64,000 bases of DNA. It comes from Pseudomonadales bacterium (GTDB lineage: Bacteria; Pseudomonadota; Gammaproteobacteria; Pseudomonadales; Ketobacteraceae). Below the pieces are notes generated by a model, which worked only from the letters and a program-made list of their open reading frames with translations, was not told the origin of the DNA and searched no databases. Below, piece after piece: positions 25,476 through 34,544 of this stretch (positions within the stretch are counted from its first letter, which is position 1; each line of letters opens with the position of its first letter). Location: contig JAGUVW010000068.1 of the NCBI GenBank assembly GCA_020062665.1, positions 80,638-144,637 of the forward strand, in the 5' to 3' direction. Position numbers and translations under genes: made by a program.

Positions 25476-26126
25476 CTACGAATGCGCCAGCAGTTCGCTC
25501 ATGATGCCACGCACAATCAGACCACAGCCTTCCACCATGATGTCCAGGGACGTTGCATAACCGCTGCGCATCCACTGGGCCACCAGCGATGCATAGGCAC
25601 CGTTGATGGCCTGGGCAATCTGCAGCAGCACCTCATCGGACAGGGTGATGGTGGGGTTGTCCAGGCGAATGAGCTGCGCAGTCGCCATGGCCTGTTGCTG
25701 CAGACTGTTGTGATACATGGTGCTGACCTGGGCGCTGCCTGCCATGCCTTCGATGAACAGCACACGCACGACGCGCTCATCTCGCATCCAGTTGAGGCTC
25801 AGCTCCAGCGACCTTTTGATGCGTCCCTGCAGCTCCGCCGGCAGCTCGGGCAGATGGGACATGAAGTAATCACGATGCCTATCCAGCTGCCGGTTATACA
25901 CTGCGCAAAACAGCGCATCGGTATCGGCAAAGGATTCGTAGAAGTAGCGCTCGGTCAACCCGGCGGCCTTGCACAGTGCACGCACGGTCGCCCCACGGAT
26001 GCCCAGGGTGCCAAAGATCTCCAGCCCCGCATCCAGAAAGCGTTCACGGCGCTCGACGACTCGCTCGGACTCGCTGAGGCCACCATAGGTGCGGGTAGAA
26101 GTTTTTTTAGTCGTTTCAATACTCAT
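25476..26126 (-). CDS. TetR-family regulator
   Basis: 216 residues from ATG at 26126 (MSIETTKKTSTRTYGG). The N-terminal helix-turn-helix (about 20-70) reads RERFLDAGLEIFGTLGIRGATVRALCKAAGLTERYFYESFADTDALF across helices 1-4. The C-terminal ligand domain is divergent. The gene lies between the CocE-type hydrolase (convergent) and the NRPS-like gene (divergent), either of which could be its target. A direct repeat CTACAAAACA (26140-26149 and 26256-26265) lies upstream. Confidence 0.9.
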   Translation of the reverse strand: MSIETTKKTSTRTYGGLSESERVVERRERFLDAGLEIFGTLGIRGATVRALCKAAGLTERYFYESFADTDALFCAVYNRQLDRHRDYFMSHLPELPAELQGRIKRSLELSLNWMRDERVVRVLFIEGMAGSAQVSTMYHNSLQQQAMATAQLIRLDNPTITLSDEVLLQIAQAINGAYASLVAQWMRSGYATSLDIMVEGCGLIVRGIMSELLAHS

Positions 26127-26309
26127 TTCGGGGATTTCACTACAAAACAGGTCTGCCAGTAAAGCAAAGGAATCAATTACCAGGAATGGGTATTCCACCC
26201 CTCCCAACGGGCGGCGCCGATGACCGGCAAGCCGCTTACAATTCGCAACCTATCGCTACAAAACAAAGTAATTCCACTCCCCGAATCAATTGGTTATGTC
26301 CGTTTTGAA

Positions 26310-26335
26310 CAAGCAGCGACCCCTCTGGCTGCTTG
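26310..26335. repeat. Inverted repeat upstream of the NRPS-like gene
   Basis: Perfect 8-bp arms CAAGCAGC / GCTGCTTG with a 10-base loop, about 65 bases before the preferred start of the condensation-carrier gene. It could be an operator for the divergent TetR regulator or an mRNA hairpin. No T-run follows. Confidence 0.35.
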
Positions 26336-26398
26336 ATAATGACCTACACTGATTGGAAGTTTTTTGACCAACAAAACAAAAACAAGAGTCCCAACTCC

Positions 26399-27994
26399 AT
26401 GACCTCGCTTAACGCACAATCCCTTGTCGGGGATCTATCGCCCGAGCAGCGCCAGGCGCTGTTCGACAAGCTGCGGCAACGCAAGCTGGCCCAGGCCCGC
26501 ACACCGGTGGACGTGCCGGCACCGGTACCTCACAGCCATACCCTGCCCTGGCTCCCCACCCAGCAGGCCTGCCCGCGGCCACAGGCCAACCGGGTGCTGG
26601 AAATCACCCTGGCCCAAACGCCGGATCTGGGCCGCCTGGCCGACTCCCTGCGCCAGTTATTGCAGTTCCACACGGGCCTGAACCTGCAGACGGACGCCGA
26701 GTCTGGCGCGTTCCTGCCAACACGGCACAACGTGGGCCTGCCCATTGTCCAGGCGCGGGACGAAGCCGATTTCCAGCAGTGCCGCACCCACTGGCTCGGC
26801 ACCCTGGGCAAGCTGACGCCGGGCGCCGCCTGCATCCAGGCCGTGGCACTGGTGTCGACGCACTCTACCACCACCCTGTTGCTGGCAAGCCACCCCCTCC
26901 TGCTGGATCACTATTCCCTGCTGGGGCTGGCCCACCAGTGGCTGGCCCTGTACAGCGGCATCCTGACGCTGGACGGACTCAACGCCACCGGCCTGGAGGA
27001 ACAGAACCGTTTCGCCCACTGGACATCCCAGGTACTGGAGCACAAATTCCTCAATCAGGAATGGGTGCGGCTGAAACCCCGCAGCATGGCCACCAATGTC
27101 CCGCGACAAAGCGTCACACCGGCCCACGCCACGCTGGAACTGGGGGGCGCCTTTCTGGAAGCCCACCTTCCTGCCGGGGAATCACGCAAGGGCTGGCTGC
27201 TGGATGCGGTGCATCGCTGCCTGAGCCAGACCCTGGCGCACCAGGACATTCACTACTGGCTGGAAGCGCCCCAACTGCGCGCCGATGCCTTCGAAGCCCA
27301 GCTGGGCTTCTTCCCCTACTACCTGCCGGTGACCCGCCCGCTCAACGAACAGGACGCTGAAAGCCTGTCGGCCCAGACCCGCCTGCAACGGCTGCAGACC
27401 CGCTATGTGCCGGTATCCGAGCAACTGTGCCTGGAACTGTGCCGCAATGGCACCACGGCGCCGCTGGTGCACTATCACTGGTTCGATCTGGATGAACAGG
27501 CGCCAAACCCGCTGCAGGTGAGCGATCTGCAACTGCAGCATCCGGGCCTGATGCTCGCGCCGGTGGAAATCCACCTGATCGAGCGTCTGAACAGCGTTAC
27601 CCTCAACGTGCATTACCAGCCGGAACTGATCAGCGCCGATCAGGTGCAGTACCTGTTGCGCGCCCTGCACCAGCAACTGCAGCAGGCCCGCGACGCCAGT
27701 ACCGACGCGCCGCCGACGCTGCAGCAACGCCTGCGCCGGATCTGGCAGGATCTGCTGCAGAAAAGCGACATCGACGACGAGCAATCGTTCTTCGAGCTGG
27801 GCGGCCACAGCCTGCAGGTGACCGAGCTGAAGTTTCGCATCAAGCAGCAACTGAAGCTGGATATCCCCATCTCGGTGCTGTACGAACTCACCACCATCAA
27901 CAAGCTGGCCCATTTCATCGTGGCCACCCACGGCAGCGCGCTGGGCTTTGCCGCCACCGCTGCCAGTGATGACGACGAAGAAGGCACACTGTAA
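26399..27994 (+). CDS. Stand-alone NRPS-type condensation-like domain plus peptidyl carrier domain
   Basis: 531 residues from ATG at 26399; an in-frame ATG at 26339 is an alternative. The start (LSPEQRQALFDKLRQRKLAQ) is the usual linker before an NRPS condensation domain. Residues about 60-440 resemble a condensation domain, but the HHxxxDG active site is HPLLLDH (165-171): the second His is Pro and the Gly is His. A carrier domain follows (about 447-510) with phosphopantetheine Ser471 in LGGHSLQV, and then an acidic tail. No adenylation or thioesterase domain is present here. It is probably a non-elongating or structural module; the partner is unknown. Confidence 0.8.
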   Translation: MTSLNAQSLVGDLSPEQRQALFDKLRQRKLAQARTPVDVPAPVPHSHTLPWLPTQQACPRPQANRVLEITLAQTPDLGRLADSLRQLLQFHTGLNLQTDAESGAFLPTRHNVGLPIVQARDEADFQQCRTHWLGTLGKLTPGAACIQAVALVSTHSTTTLLLASHPLLLDHYSLLGLAHQWLALYSGILTLDGLNATGLEEQNRFAHWTSQVLEHKFLNQEWVRLKPRSMATNVPRQSVTPAHATLELGGAFLEAHLPAGESRKGWLLDAVHRCLSQTLAHQDIHYWLEAPQLRADAFEAQLGFFPYYLPVTRPLNEQDAESLSAQTRLQRLQTRYVPVSEQLCLELCRNGTTAPLVHYHWFDLDEQAPNPLQVSDLQLQHPGLMLAPVEIHLIERLNSVTLNVHYQPELISADQVQYLLRALHQQLQQARDASTDAPPTLQQRLRRIWQDLLQKSDIDDEQSFFELGGHSLQVTELKFRIKQQLKLDIPISVLYELTTINKLAHFIVATHGSALGFAATAASDDDEEGTL

Positions 27995-28086
27995 GCCCTG
28001 CCCGAACGCGCCTCATGGACGAGGCCTTGCCCCGGCTGCCCGCCTGACCTGAAAATAGCGCTCCCCTGCTTTCCGCGACGCGCCCT

Positions 28087-28446
28087 ATGCAACTCCACCC
28101 TTACCTGCTCACCATCCTGCTGCTGACCTGCAGCAACGTCTTCATGACCTTTGCCTGGTATGCCCACCTGAGAAATCTGGCGGACAAACCCTGGATCATC
28201 GCCGCCCTGATCAGCTGGGGCATCGCCCTGTTCGAATATCTGCTGCAGGTGCCCGCCAACCGCATCGGCCACGAAGTGATGAACATCGGCCAGCTGAAAA
28301 TCCTGCAGGAAGTGATCACGCTGTCGGTGTTCGTGCCGTTCGCGATTTTCTACATGAAGGAAAAGCCCACCCTGGACTACCTGTGGGCGGGCCTGTGTCT
28401 GCTGGGCGCGGTGTTTTTCATGTTCCGCAAGAAGTGGCTGGGGTGA
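28087..28446 (+). CDS. DMT-superfamily small membrane protein (DUF486)
   Basis: 119 residues with four hydrophobic segments (about 5-25, 35-52, 72-92, 98-115) and the DUF486 landmarks ILLLTCSNVFMTFAWYAHL and EYLLQVPANRIG. Proteins of this kind are half-size relatives of drug/metabolite transporters; the substrate is unknown. It follows the NRPS-like gene by 92 bases on the same strand and could be co-transcribed. It is convergent with the membrane protein at 28459-28878, 12 bases apart. Confidence 0.88.
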   Translation: MQLHPYLLTILLLTCSNVFMTFAWYAHLRNLADKPWIIAALISWGIALFEYLLQVPANRIGHEVMNIGQLKILQEVITLSVFVPFAIFYMKEKPTLDYLWAGLCLLGAVFFMFRKKWLG

Positions 28447-28458
28447 AGCCCCGCCACC

Positions 28459-28878
28459 TCAGGCGGTGATCGACGGATTGTCGCGGATGGAACCGCTGCG
28501 TGGCGGCGCCAGAAACGTGCTCAGCACCAGCCGCAGGGTAAACGGATGTACGCGGTTCCAAGGCAGCAGCGACAGCATGCGCGCCAGCGGGCAGTAACCC
28601 ACGCTAATCATGGCGGTGGTGCCGGCCAGCTGAATCCAATGCATCCAGAACAGGCCCGGCAGCAAACCTGCCACCAGCCACAGCAGATAGCCGATCCGCA
28701 CCTGACTGGAAAAATGCAGCAGCGAATCCCGTCGCCAGGCGATGTGCACGGCCTGCAGCAGATTGAAAGCGAGCGCCGGCGCGAACCAGTGCCGCTCCAC
28801 CAGCAGGGCCAGCGCCAGCAGCACGTCGGCCACCACCCAGTACCACCACTCCAGCCTGCGCCATTCCAGCTTCAGCAT
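28459..28878 (-). CDS. Integral membrane protein of unknown function, third gene of the diiron/methyltransferase operon
   Basis: 139 residues from ATG at 28878 (MLKLEWRRLEWWYWVVADVL), overlapping the end of the methyltransferase gene by seven bases. About four membrane segments are visible, with Trp/Tyr-rich interfaces, and a soluble C-terminal tail (RSGSIRDNPSITA). It carries a Cys in VGYCPLARM but no family signature I recognise. The overlap means it is translated together with the methyltransferase, so a membrane-bound or lipid-related substrate for the operon is plausible. Function unknown. Confidence 0.75.
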   Translation of the reverse strand: MLKLEWRRLEWWYWVVADVLLALALLVERHWFAPALAFNLLQAVHIAWRRDSLLHFSSQVRIGYLLWLVAGLLPGLFWMHWIQLAGTTAMISVGYCPLARMLSLLPWNRVHPFTLRLVLSTFLAPPRSGSIRDNPSITA

Positions 28879-29672
28879 ACGGCCCCCTTGCGCGCAAAAA
28901 AGTTGAGACTGTGCAGGAACAGATCCCGCGAAACCTTGCGCTCCGCCGAGGTGCCGCGAAAGCAGTTGAAGCGGTGCGAGATGCGGGCATGGGTGAATCC
29001 GGCCGAGCGCGCCAGCTCGAAAAATTCCGCCTCCTGCAGCGCGCCACCGACACAGGCGGCCCACAGATCCGGATTCTGGCGCACCTCGTTGCGCAACTCG
29101 CGCTGCACCACCACGTCCGCCAGCAACAGACGCCCGCCGGGTTTGAGCACACGGGCGATCTCGCGAAACACGCGGGATTTGTCCGGCGCCAGGTTGAGCA
29201 CGCCGTTGGAAATCACCACGTCCACACTGGCATCTTCCACCGGCAATTCCTCGTACACGCCGTCGCGAATATCCACCCGGTGCGACAGCCCCGCCAACTG
29301 GCTGGCCATCACGGCGCGGGTGCGCATGGCGGGCGTCATGTCCACACCAATCGCATAACCGCTCGGCCCCACCTTGCGCGCTGCCAGCAGCAGATCCATG
29401 CCGGCACCACAGGCGTGATCCAGTACGACATCACCCGGCAGCAGAATGTCGATCAGCAACGGATTGCCCACACCGGCAAAACAGGATTTGCTCAGCTCCG
29501 GCACTTTTTCCAGTTCCGCCGCGCTGTAGCCCAGCAGATCGATGGCGTAGCGTTCGCCACGATGAAAATGGAATTCGCCATCAGGCTGTTCCACCACCCG
29601 CGTATACATGGATTCAATCTGACGCCGCAAATTCGCGGCGTCGAAATTCACGGGACAGTGCAAGGCCATCAC
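28872..29672 (-). CDS. SAM-dependent methyltransferase, ArsM-like but lacking one ArsM cysteine
   Basis: 266 residues. SAM site LDHACGAGMDLLLAARKVG (84-102), then VDMTPAM and the post-motif DVVISNGVLNLAPDKSRVFREIARVLKPGG. The overall pattern is that of arsenite methyltransferases (ArsM): a Cys before the SAM fold (C64, in SCFAGVGNP) and C207 in ACVGGAL align with conserved ArsM cysteines. However, the ArsM SNCVxNL cysteine is Gly157 here (SNGVLNL). Loss of that residue argues against arsenite as substrate. The start overlaps the diiron gene by four bases. The real substrate is unknown; a metabolite or lipid made with the diiron partner is likely. Confidence 0.8.
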   Translation of the reverse strand: MMALHCPVNFDAANLRRQIESMYTRVVEQPDGEFHFHRGERYAIDLLGYSAAELEKVPELSKSCFAGVGNPLLIDILLPGDVVLDHACGAGMDLLLAARKVGPSGYAIGVDMTPAMRTRAVMASQLAGLSHRVDIRDGVYEELPVEDASVDVVISNGVLNLAPDKSRVFREIARVLKPGGRLLLADVVVQRELRNEVRQNPDLWAACVGGALQEAEFFELARSAGFTHARISHRFNCFRGTSAERKVSRDLFLHSLNFFARKGAVC

Positions 29673-30628
29673 ACACCTCCTTCCAGTGGCGCCGGCGTCA
29701 CCGCCAACGCCAGCAACGCGTTTTCGATGCGCTGCATCTGCTCATCGGTTACCAGGCTGGTGAGCACGTCGCTGAAACGCTGCACCTGCACGCCCGACAG
29801 AATGAACTGCCAGCGGTAGGACGACAGGAAACCGGTGTGCAGGCGCGCGATATCCACACGGCTGAGGGCGCGGTTGCAATGCCGGACGAAATACTCACTA
29901 TCGGCCTTGGCCTGTTCCTGCAGAATGCCATCCACCGCCACCACCAGACCGATGAGATCGTTCACCGCGTTATCACGTTGCACCGCATCCAGGCGGGCGT
30001 CTTCGCGCTTCCATTCCAGTTCATCCAGCACGGCGTGCTGCGCTTCTTCCATCCAGTGGAAACGGAACACATCGCGATAAAGTTCGGACAGTTCACTGTC
30101 TTCGGCAATGCTTTCCTTGTAGTGCACTTGCGTGAACAGCTCGATATTGAGGGTCAGTCCCAGCACCGCCCAGGTGCTGGCCGACAGCACACTCTGCGCC
30201 ACCGCATTGGGTTCAGCGGTGAAGCGATAGCCTGCCGGCATGCCCGCGGCCACCAGTTCCTCGATGCGGCGAAACAGCGCCTGATGCTTCAATTCCTCGT
30301 CGCTGAAGCGCACCAGCGCTTCCAGCGCAATCTGGTCGCCCATCCAGTGTTCCTGGCTCACTTCCAGAATCTTGGCATTGATGAAGCGCTCCGCCAGGCC
30401 GAACATGTTGGCGTAGGTGCGGCCCTGGATCTGGCTGATGAAACGGGCTTCCTGCGCGTTCGCTACCGGAAACTCATCGATGCGGCTGAGGCCGTCCGGC
30501 AGGAATTTCTGATTGAAGTCGAAACGGCGGCCACGGATGACGTCGTCTTCGATGTCCCAACGCACGCGCTTGGAATTTTCCACGCAGCGGGCGTAGCGGG
30601 ATGTATCGGGGCTGAAGTGAATTCCCAT
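29669..30628 (-). CDS. Ferritin-like diiron protein (oxygenase-like)
   Basis: 319 residues. The four-helix diiron pattern is complete: Glu80 (GLAERF), Glu112-x-x-His115 (EELKHQ), Glu163 with His169 nearby (NIELFTQVHY) and Glu195-x-x-His198 (EEAQHA). The size and ligand layout fit AurF-like or fatty-aldehyde/ribonucleotide-type diiron oxygenases better than true ferritins. No signal peptide is seen; a good ribosome site (AGGAGAG) precedes ATG at 30628. It is the first gene of a coupled three-gene operon with the ArsM-like methyltransferase and a membrane protein. Substrate unknown. Confidence 0.8.
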   Translation of the reverse strand: MGIHFSPDTSRYARCVENSKRVRWDIEDDVIRGRRFDFNQKFLPDGLSRIDEFPVANAQEARFISQIQGRTYANMFGLAERFINAKILEVSQEHWMGDQIALEALVRFSDEELKHQALFRRIEELVAAGMPAGYRFTAEPNAVAQSVLSASTWAVLGLTLNIELFTQVHYKESIAEDSELSELYRDVFRFHWMEEAQHAVLDELEWKREDARLDAVQRDNAVNDLIGLVVAVDGILQEQAKADSEYFVRHCNRALSRVDIARLHTGFLSSYRWQFILSGVQVQRFSDVLTSLVTDEQMQRIENALLALAVTPAPLEGGV

Positions 30629-30738
30629 GGTGTTCTCTCCTGAGTCGAGGTGAAGGTGTGTCTAGCGACCAGGAAAAGACTAAGCGTGCGATGTATCGAA
30701 GGTTTTTCTGAACAGGCGCAGTTTGTTATCGGATTGCT

Positions 30739-32808
30739 TCAGCGCTGCGACTTTGTTTCAGCCAGGTTGCGCAGCCACTGGAACAACTGCTTTTCGTCGA
30801 TGGGCTTGCGCAGGATGTCACGGACACCGGCGCGGGCGGCAGCGGCGCTGTCGATTTCCTCGCGATAGCCGGAGTACAGCAACACCGGCAAACCCGCTTG
30901 CTGTTGGGCCACCTGCTGCGCCCACTCCAGCCCGGTCAGGCGCGGCATGGTGTAATCGACGATGGCGGCCAGCAAGGTATCACCCTGCGCCACCGCAAAC
31001 GCCAGCGCCGGCTGCGGCTGGTTGAACACCACCACCTCCAGGCCCCAGTCCTGCAGCAGATCCTGCATGAATTCGCTCACCACGGGCTGATCGTCCACCA
31101 CCAGCACTTTGCCCCGCAGCACGCGGGTGGGCGTTGCGGTGGATGTGGGCGCCGACAGCTGTGCCGCCGCTTGCGCGCACACCGGCAACAGCACGGTGAA
31201 CACGCTGCCCTTGCCAGCCTGGGATTCCACCAGCACATGGCCGCCGTATTCATGCACGATGCCATGCACCATCGCCAGCCCCATGCCGCTGCCCTTGCCG
31301 GTGTCCTTGGTGGAATAGAACGGTTCGAACATGCGCTCCATCACGTTCGGCGCGATACCGCTGCCGCTGTCACCGACACTGATGGCAATGAAATCGCCGT
31401 GCACCGACTGCTGGCAACTTTCACACACGCCATGCCGACACTGCAGACGGCGCGAACGCAAAATCAAACGGCCACTGCCATCCATCGCATCACGAGCATT
31501 GATGCACAGATTCATCAGCACCTGCTCCAGATGCAGCGGATCCACCATCACCGCCGGCAGACCGGGATCATTGTGCAGTTGCACTTCGATGCTGGACGGC
31601 AGGCTCGCCTCCATCAGCGTGACGAATTCCGGCAACAGCTGCGACACCTGCACCGCGCGCGGCTCGCCATGTTCACCACGACTGAAGGTAAGCATCTGCT
31701 GGATCAGCTCACCGGCCTTGCGCCCGGCCGCCTGCGCCCGCTCCAGATAGCGCTGCAGTTTCGGATCGTGCTGACACGCCGGTTGCTCCTGCGCCAGGCT
31801 GATATAGCCCATCACACCGGTGAGCAGATTGTTGAAGTCGTGGGCGATGCCGCCAGTGAGCTGGCCAATGGCTTCCATTTTCTGCGCCTGCTGCAGCTGC
31901 CGCGCCAGTTGTTTGCGCTCAGCTTCGGCCGCCTTTTTTTCTGCTTCCACCTGCTGGCGCTCCAGCGCAACCGCCACCCGCAGCGAGAAAATTTTCAGAA
32001 TCGATTCGATGAAACTGATGTCACGCAACGGCGTGCGATGGGTCACCGCCAGCAATCCCAGCGGCGCGCCCTGGGAATCATAGAGCGGATAACCAGCGTA
32101 ACTTTCATAGCCGCCGTGGCTGAGCATGTTGTCGCCGGGATAGCGCTGCAGCAGATCGCAGGGCACGCAGTAAAACTCACGCCCGATCACTTCGGCGCAG
32201 GGCGTGCCGTCAAGCGGATAGTCGAAGGATTCCAGCCGTTGCCCGCGCTCGCAGGCCGCTACCGTCTGCACCCAGGGCGAATCCGGCCGCACGCGTCCCA
32301 CCATCGCAAAATCCACACCCAGGCGCTCACTCAGATACTGCACCACATCATCGAACAGGCTTTCATCGGGAATGGAACACAGCTTCACCGCCACGTCGTA
32401 GAGCAGGTTTTCCTTCTTCTTGCGTTCGGTGATGTCGGTGGAAATGCCACACAGCGCAAACACGTCGCCACTGGAATCAAACAGCGGGAACTTGATGGAA
32501 ATGTAGGTGCGCTCCTGCCCTTGCACCGGCGCGGTTTCCTCGAACTCCATCACCTCGCGCAGATCCAGCACACGGCGATCATTCTTTTCATACTGGCGCG
32601 CAATATCGGCGGGAAACAGATCGGCGCAGGTCTTGCCCAACAGTTCTTTCAGCGGAATATCGAACGCTTCCAGGAAGCGCTGGTTGGCAAAGATGAAGCG
32701 GCCCTGGCGATCGCGCACGTAAATCACCGCCAGCGTATTCTGCAGGATCTGGCCGTAGCCGGATTCGTTGGCCAGGTGGAAGGGCGTCAGGATTTCGCGC
32801 TGGGACAT
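30739..32808 (-). CDS. Hybrid sensor histidine kinase (PAS-GAF-HisKA-HATPase-receiver)
   Basis: 689 residues from ATG at 32808 ([10 protein letters not shown]). A PAS domain (about 15-130, ending [13 protein letters not shown]), a GAF domain (about 140-285), a HisKA domain with phospho-His in [14 protein letters not shown], an ATPase domain ([24 protein letters not shown]) and a C-terminal receiver with phospho-Asp in [13 protein letters not shown]. No membrane segment, so a cytoplasmic sensor. The GAF region has several cysteines ([15 protein letters not shown]) and a further Cys cluster lies in the kinase core ([15 protein letters not shown]), suggesting redox or metal sensitivity. The OmpR-type regulator upstream is the likely partner. 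Confidence 0.9.
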   Translation of the reverse strand: MSQREILTPFHLANESGYGQILQNTLAVIYVRDRQGRFIFANQRFLEAFDIPLKELLGKTCADLFPADIARQYEKNDRRVLDLREVMEFEETAPVQGQERTYISIKFPLFDSSGDVFALCGISTDITERKKKENLLYDVAVKLCSIPDESLFDDVVQYLSERLGVDFAMVGRVRPDSPWVQTVAACERGQRLESFDYPLDGTPCAEVIGREFYCVPCDLLQRYPGDNMLSHGGYESYAGYPLYDSQGAPLGLLAVTHRTPLRDISFIESILKIFSLRVAVALERQQVEAEKKAAEAERKQLARQLQQAQKMEAIGQLTGGIAHDFNNLLTGVMGYISLAQEQPACQHDPKLQRYLERAQAAGRKAGELIQQMLTFSRGEHGEPRAVQVSQLLPEFVTLMEASLPSSIEVQLHNDPGLPAVMVDPLHLEQVLMNLCINARDAMDGSGRLILRSRRLQCRHGVCESCQQSVHGDFIAISVGDSGSGIAPNVMERMFEPFYSTKDTGKGSGMGLAMVHGIVHEYGGHVLVESQAGKGSVFTVLLPVCAQAAAQLSAPTSTATPTRVLRGKVLVVDDQPVVSEFMQDLLQDWGLEVVVFNQPQPALAFAVAQGDTLLAAIVDYTMPRLTGLEWAQQVAQQQAGLPVLLYSGYREEIDSAAAARAGVRDILRKPIDEKQLFQWLRNLAETKSQR

Positions 32809-32827
32809 GAAACAGGGCTCGCGGTGC

Positions 32828-32849
32828 AAACTGTGAATATTCACAGTTT
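32828..32849. promoter_or_regulatory. Perfect 22-bp palindrome before the hybrid kinase gene
   Basis: Arms AAACTGTGAAT and ATTCACAGTTT are perfectly complementary with no spacer. It lies 20 bases upstream of the kinase start codon, in the 103-base gap after the response regulator gene. The core TGTGA-ATAT-TCACA looks like a CRP half-site pair but with a four-base rather than six-base spacer. Probably an operator. Confidence 0.55.
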
Positions 32850-32876
32850 ACTGGAGCGCGGGCAGGTGCGGTGGCG

Positions 32877-32903
32877 ATTGAAACAATTGAAACAGTTGAA
32901 ACC
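32877..32903. repeat. Three tandem 9-bp repeats between response regulator and hybrid kinase
   Basis: ATTGAAACA, ATTGAAACA and GTTGAAACC stand head to tail directly downstream of the response regulator stop. Direct repeats of about one helical turn are typical binding arrays for OmpR-type regulators, so this may be the target of the regulator encoded next door. Confidence 0.45.
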
Positions 32904-32911
32904 TCGCGCGC

Positions 32912-33643
32912 TCACCCCTCCGGCGAATAAAGATACCCCACCCCGCGCACCGTCTTGATCACGCTGGGTTTGTCCGGATCGGGTTCGATTTTCTTGCGCA
33001 GGCGGGTGATGCGGATGTCAATGCTGCGGTCATTGGGATCCCAGTCGCGATTCTGGGTCAGATCCATCAGCTGATCGCGGCTGAGGGGGCGATGGGGGCG
33101 TTCGGCGAACACCTTCAGCAGATCGAATTCCATCGCGGTCACCGGAATATCGTTGCCATCGCCATCCAGCAGTTGATAGCGATCCAGATCCAGCACGCAG
33201 GCGCCGAAACGAAACTGGCGCCGGTTAACCGCAGGTGGCACCGCTGCTGAAGCCGGCGCCACCTGCTCGCCCCGGCCATAGCGCCGCAACACACTCTTCA
33301 CCCGCGCCAGCAGTTCACGCAGCTCAAAGGGTTTGGCGATGTAGTCGTCGGCACCCACTTCCAGCCCCACCACGCGGTCGAGCATCTCGCCCGCGGCCGA
33401 CACCATAATGATGCCGATATCGTATTGCTCGCGGATGTGGCGGGCCAGGCTCAGGCCGTCTTCCCCCGGCAGGCCCACGTCCAGCAACACCAGCGCCGGG
33501 CGCACCTGGGGCAACAATTCCCGCAACTGCCCCGCACTGGCCGCCACCTGCACGACAAAGCCCTTGTCCTGCAGATAGTCCTGCAGCAGCTGGCGAATGT
33601 CGTCCTGGTCATCAACCACCAGCAGGGTGGCGGGCTGTTCCAT
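32912..33643 (-). CDS. OmpR-family response regulator
   Basis: 243 residues: a receiver domain (about 1-125) with acidic pair D11-D12, phospho-Asp55 in LVLLDVGLPG and Lys in YIAKPFELREL, then a winged-helix DNA-binding domain (about 145-240) with SRDQLMDLTQNRDWDPNDRSIDIRITRLRKKIE. Length and motifs match the OmpR/TorR class. It precedes the hybrid kinase on the same strand, separated by tandem 9-bp repeats and a palindrome that may be its own targets. Confidence 0.93.
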   Translation of the reverse strand: MEQPATLLVVDDQDDIRQLLQDYLQDKGFVVQVAASAGQLRELLPQVRPALVLLDVGLPGEDGLSLARHIREQYDIGIIMVSAAGEMLDRVVGLEVGADDYIAKPFELRELLARVKSVLRRYGRGEQVAPASAAVPPAVNRRQFRFGACVLDLDRYQLLDGDGNDIPVTAMEFDLLKVFAERPHRPLSRDQLMDLTQNRDWDPNDRSIDIRITRLRKKIEPDPDKPSVIKTVRGVGYLYSPEG

Positions 33644-33688
33644 GGTTTAACCTCGATGGTCGAACCGAAAAAAGGCGGGCGTCTGAAC

Positions 33689-34441
33689 TCAGGGCATGCC
33701 CGCAGGATAGGTTACGGCGCCTGGCATCCAATACTGCGCGTAACGTCCCCAGAATTCCAGATCCAGGTTCAGGGTGGCGGATTGGTTGGAAAGGCCGAAC
33801 GCGGAGTACTGCATGTAGCACAGCATCATTTCCAGATCGTTCTGGAAACGGATATCCCCCAGCGGCGTGTTGTCGAGCAGATCGACGGTCGCCAAGCCCG
33901 ACACCGTCGCCATGAAGCAGTGCACCATCTGGAAACGCAGCTGATGTTCCGGCTTGGTTGGCAACAGCGCATGGGCCAGTTCGAACAGGCCGGCCGCCGG
34001 CTCGTGCATGTAACGGTTGTAGAGAACTTTCATGTCGTCGTCCGCTTCCTGGATCAGGCGGGCGATCAGCTTCACCGCGTGCTTGCCATAAACGGGCGTG
34101 TTGTACAGGTACCAGAACGGCAGCTGCATCGCCATCACGACGTCTTCCACCACCAGCTTGTTCTGCGCCAGGCGCTCGCGCAGGCTCAGGGTGATCTCGT
34201 CGAAGATCGGGCGCAGCTGACTCTGCAGCTTGTCGAAGATGGCCTGGATGATGCCCATCTTGTTGCCGAAGTGATAGTGCACTGCCGAGGAATTGCGGGT
34301 GCCCGCCGCGCTGTTGATGGTGCGCATGGACACACCGGCAAACCCCTGCTCGGCGAACATGCGGATGGCCACCAGAATCAGCTTGTCACGGGTATCCAGC
34401 TTTTCGTCCTGCACAAGAAACTCCTCGACTGCCTTATTCAT
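33689..34441 (-). CDS. TetR-family regulator
   Basis: 250 residues from ATG at 34441. The helix-turn-helix (about 20-65) reads DKLILVAIRMFAEQGFAGVSMRTINSAAGTRNSSAVHYHFGNKMGI in order, a canonical TetR recognition unit. The ligand-binding part is long and rich in Met, Leu and Tyr, suggesting a hydrophobic ligand. The gene stands alone, ending 45 bases before the OmpR-type gene start on the same strand. Target genes are not evident. Confidence 0.9.
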   Translation of the reverse strand: MNKAVEEFLVQDEKLDTRDKLILVAIRMFAEQGFAGVSMRTINSAAGTRNSSAVHYHFGNKMGIIQAIFDKLQSQLRPIFDEITLSLRERLAQNKLVVEDVVMAMQLPFWYLYNTPVYGKHAVKLIARLIQEADDDMKVLYNRYMHEPAAGLFELAHALLPTKPEHQLRFQMVHCFMATVSGLATVDLLDNTPLGDIRFQNDLEMMLCYMQYSAFGLSNQSATLNLDLEFWGRYAQYWMPGAVTYPAGMP

Positions 34442-34544
34442 TTCCACTTCCCCAGCACATTTTCTTATTTGATCCACGGCAAGGCCGCATTATAGCCAGA
34501 TGAACTTGACCTCAAAGCGAAAAATTGTACCCACGCCGTGTCAT

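Noticed and set aside
28872..29672. Calling the methyltransferase a true arsenite methyltransferase (arsM)
   Set aside because: The cysteine of the SNCVxNL motif is replaced by Gly and no ars genes are nearby.
32828..32849. Canonical CRP site
   Set aside because: The TGTGA and TCACA halves are separated by four bases, not six.
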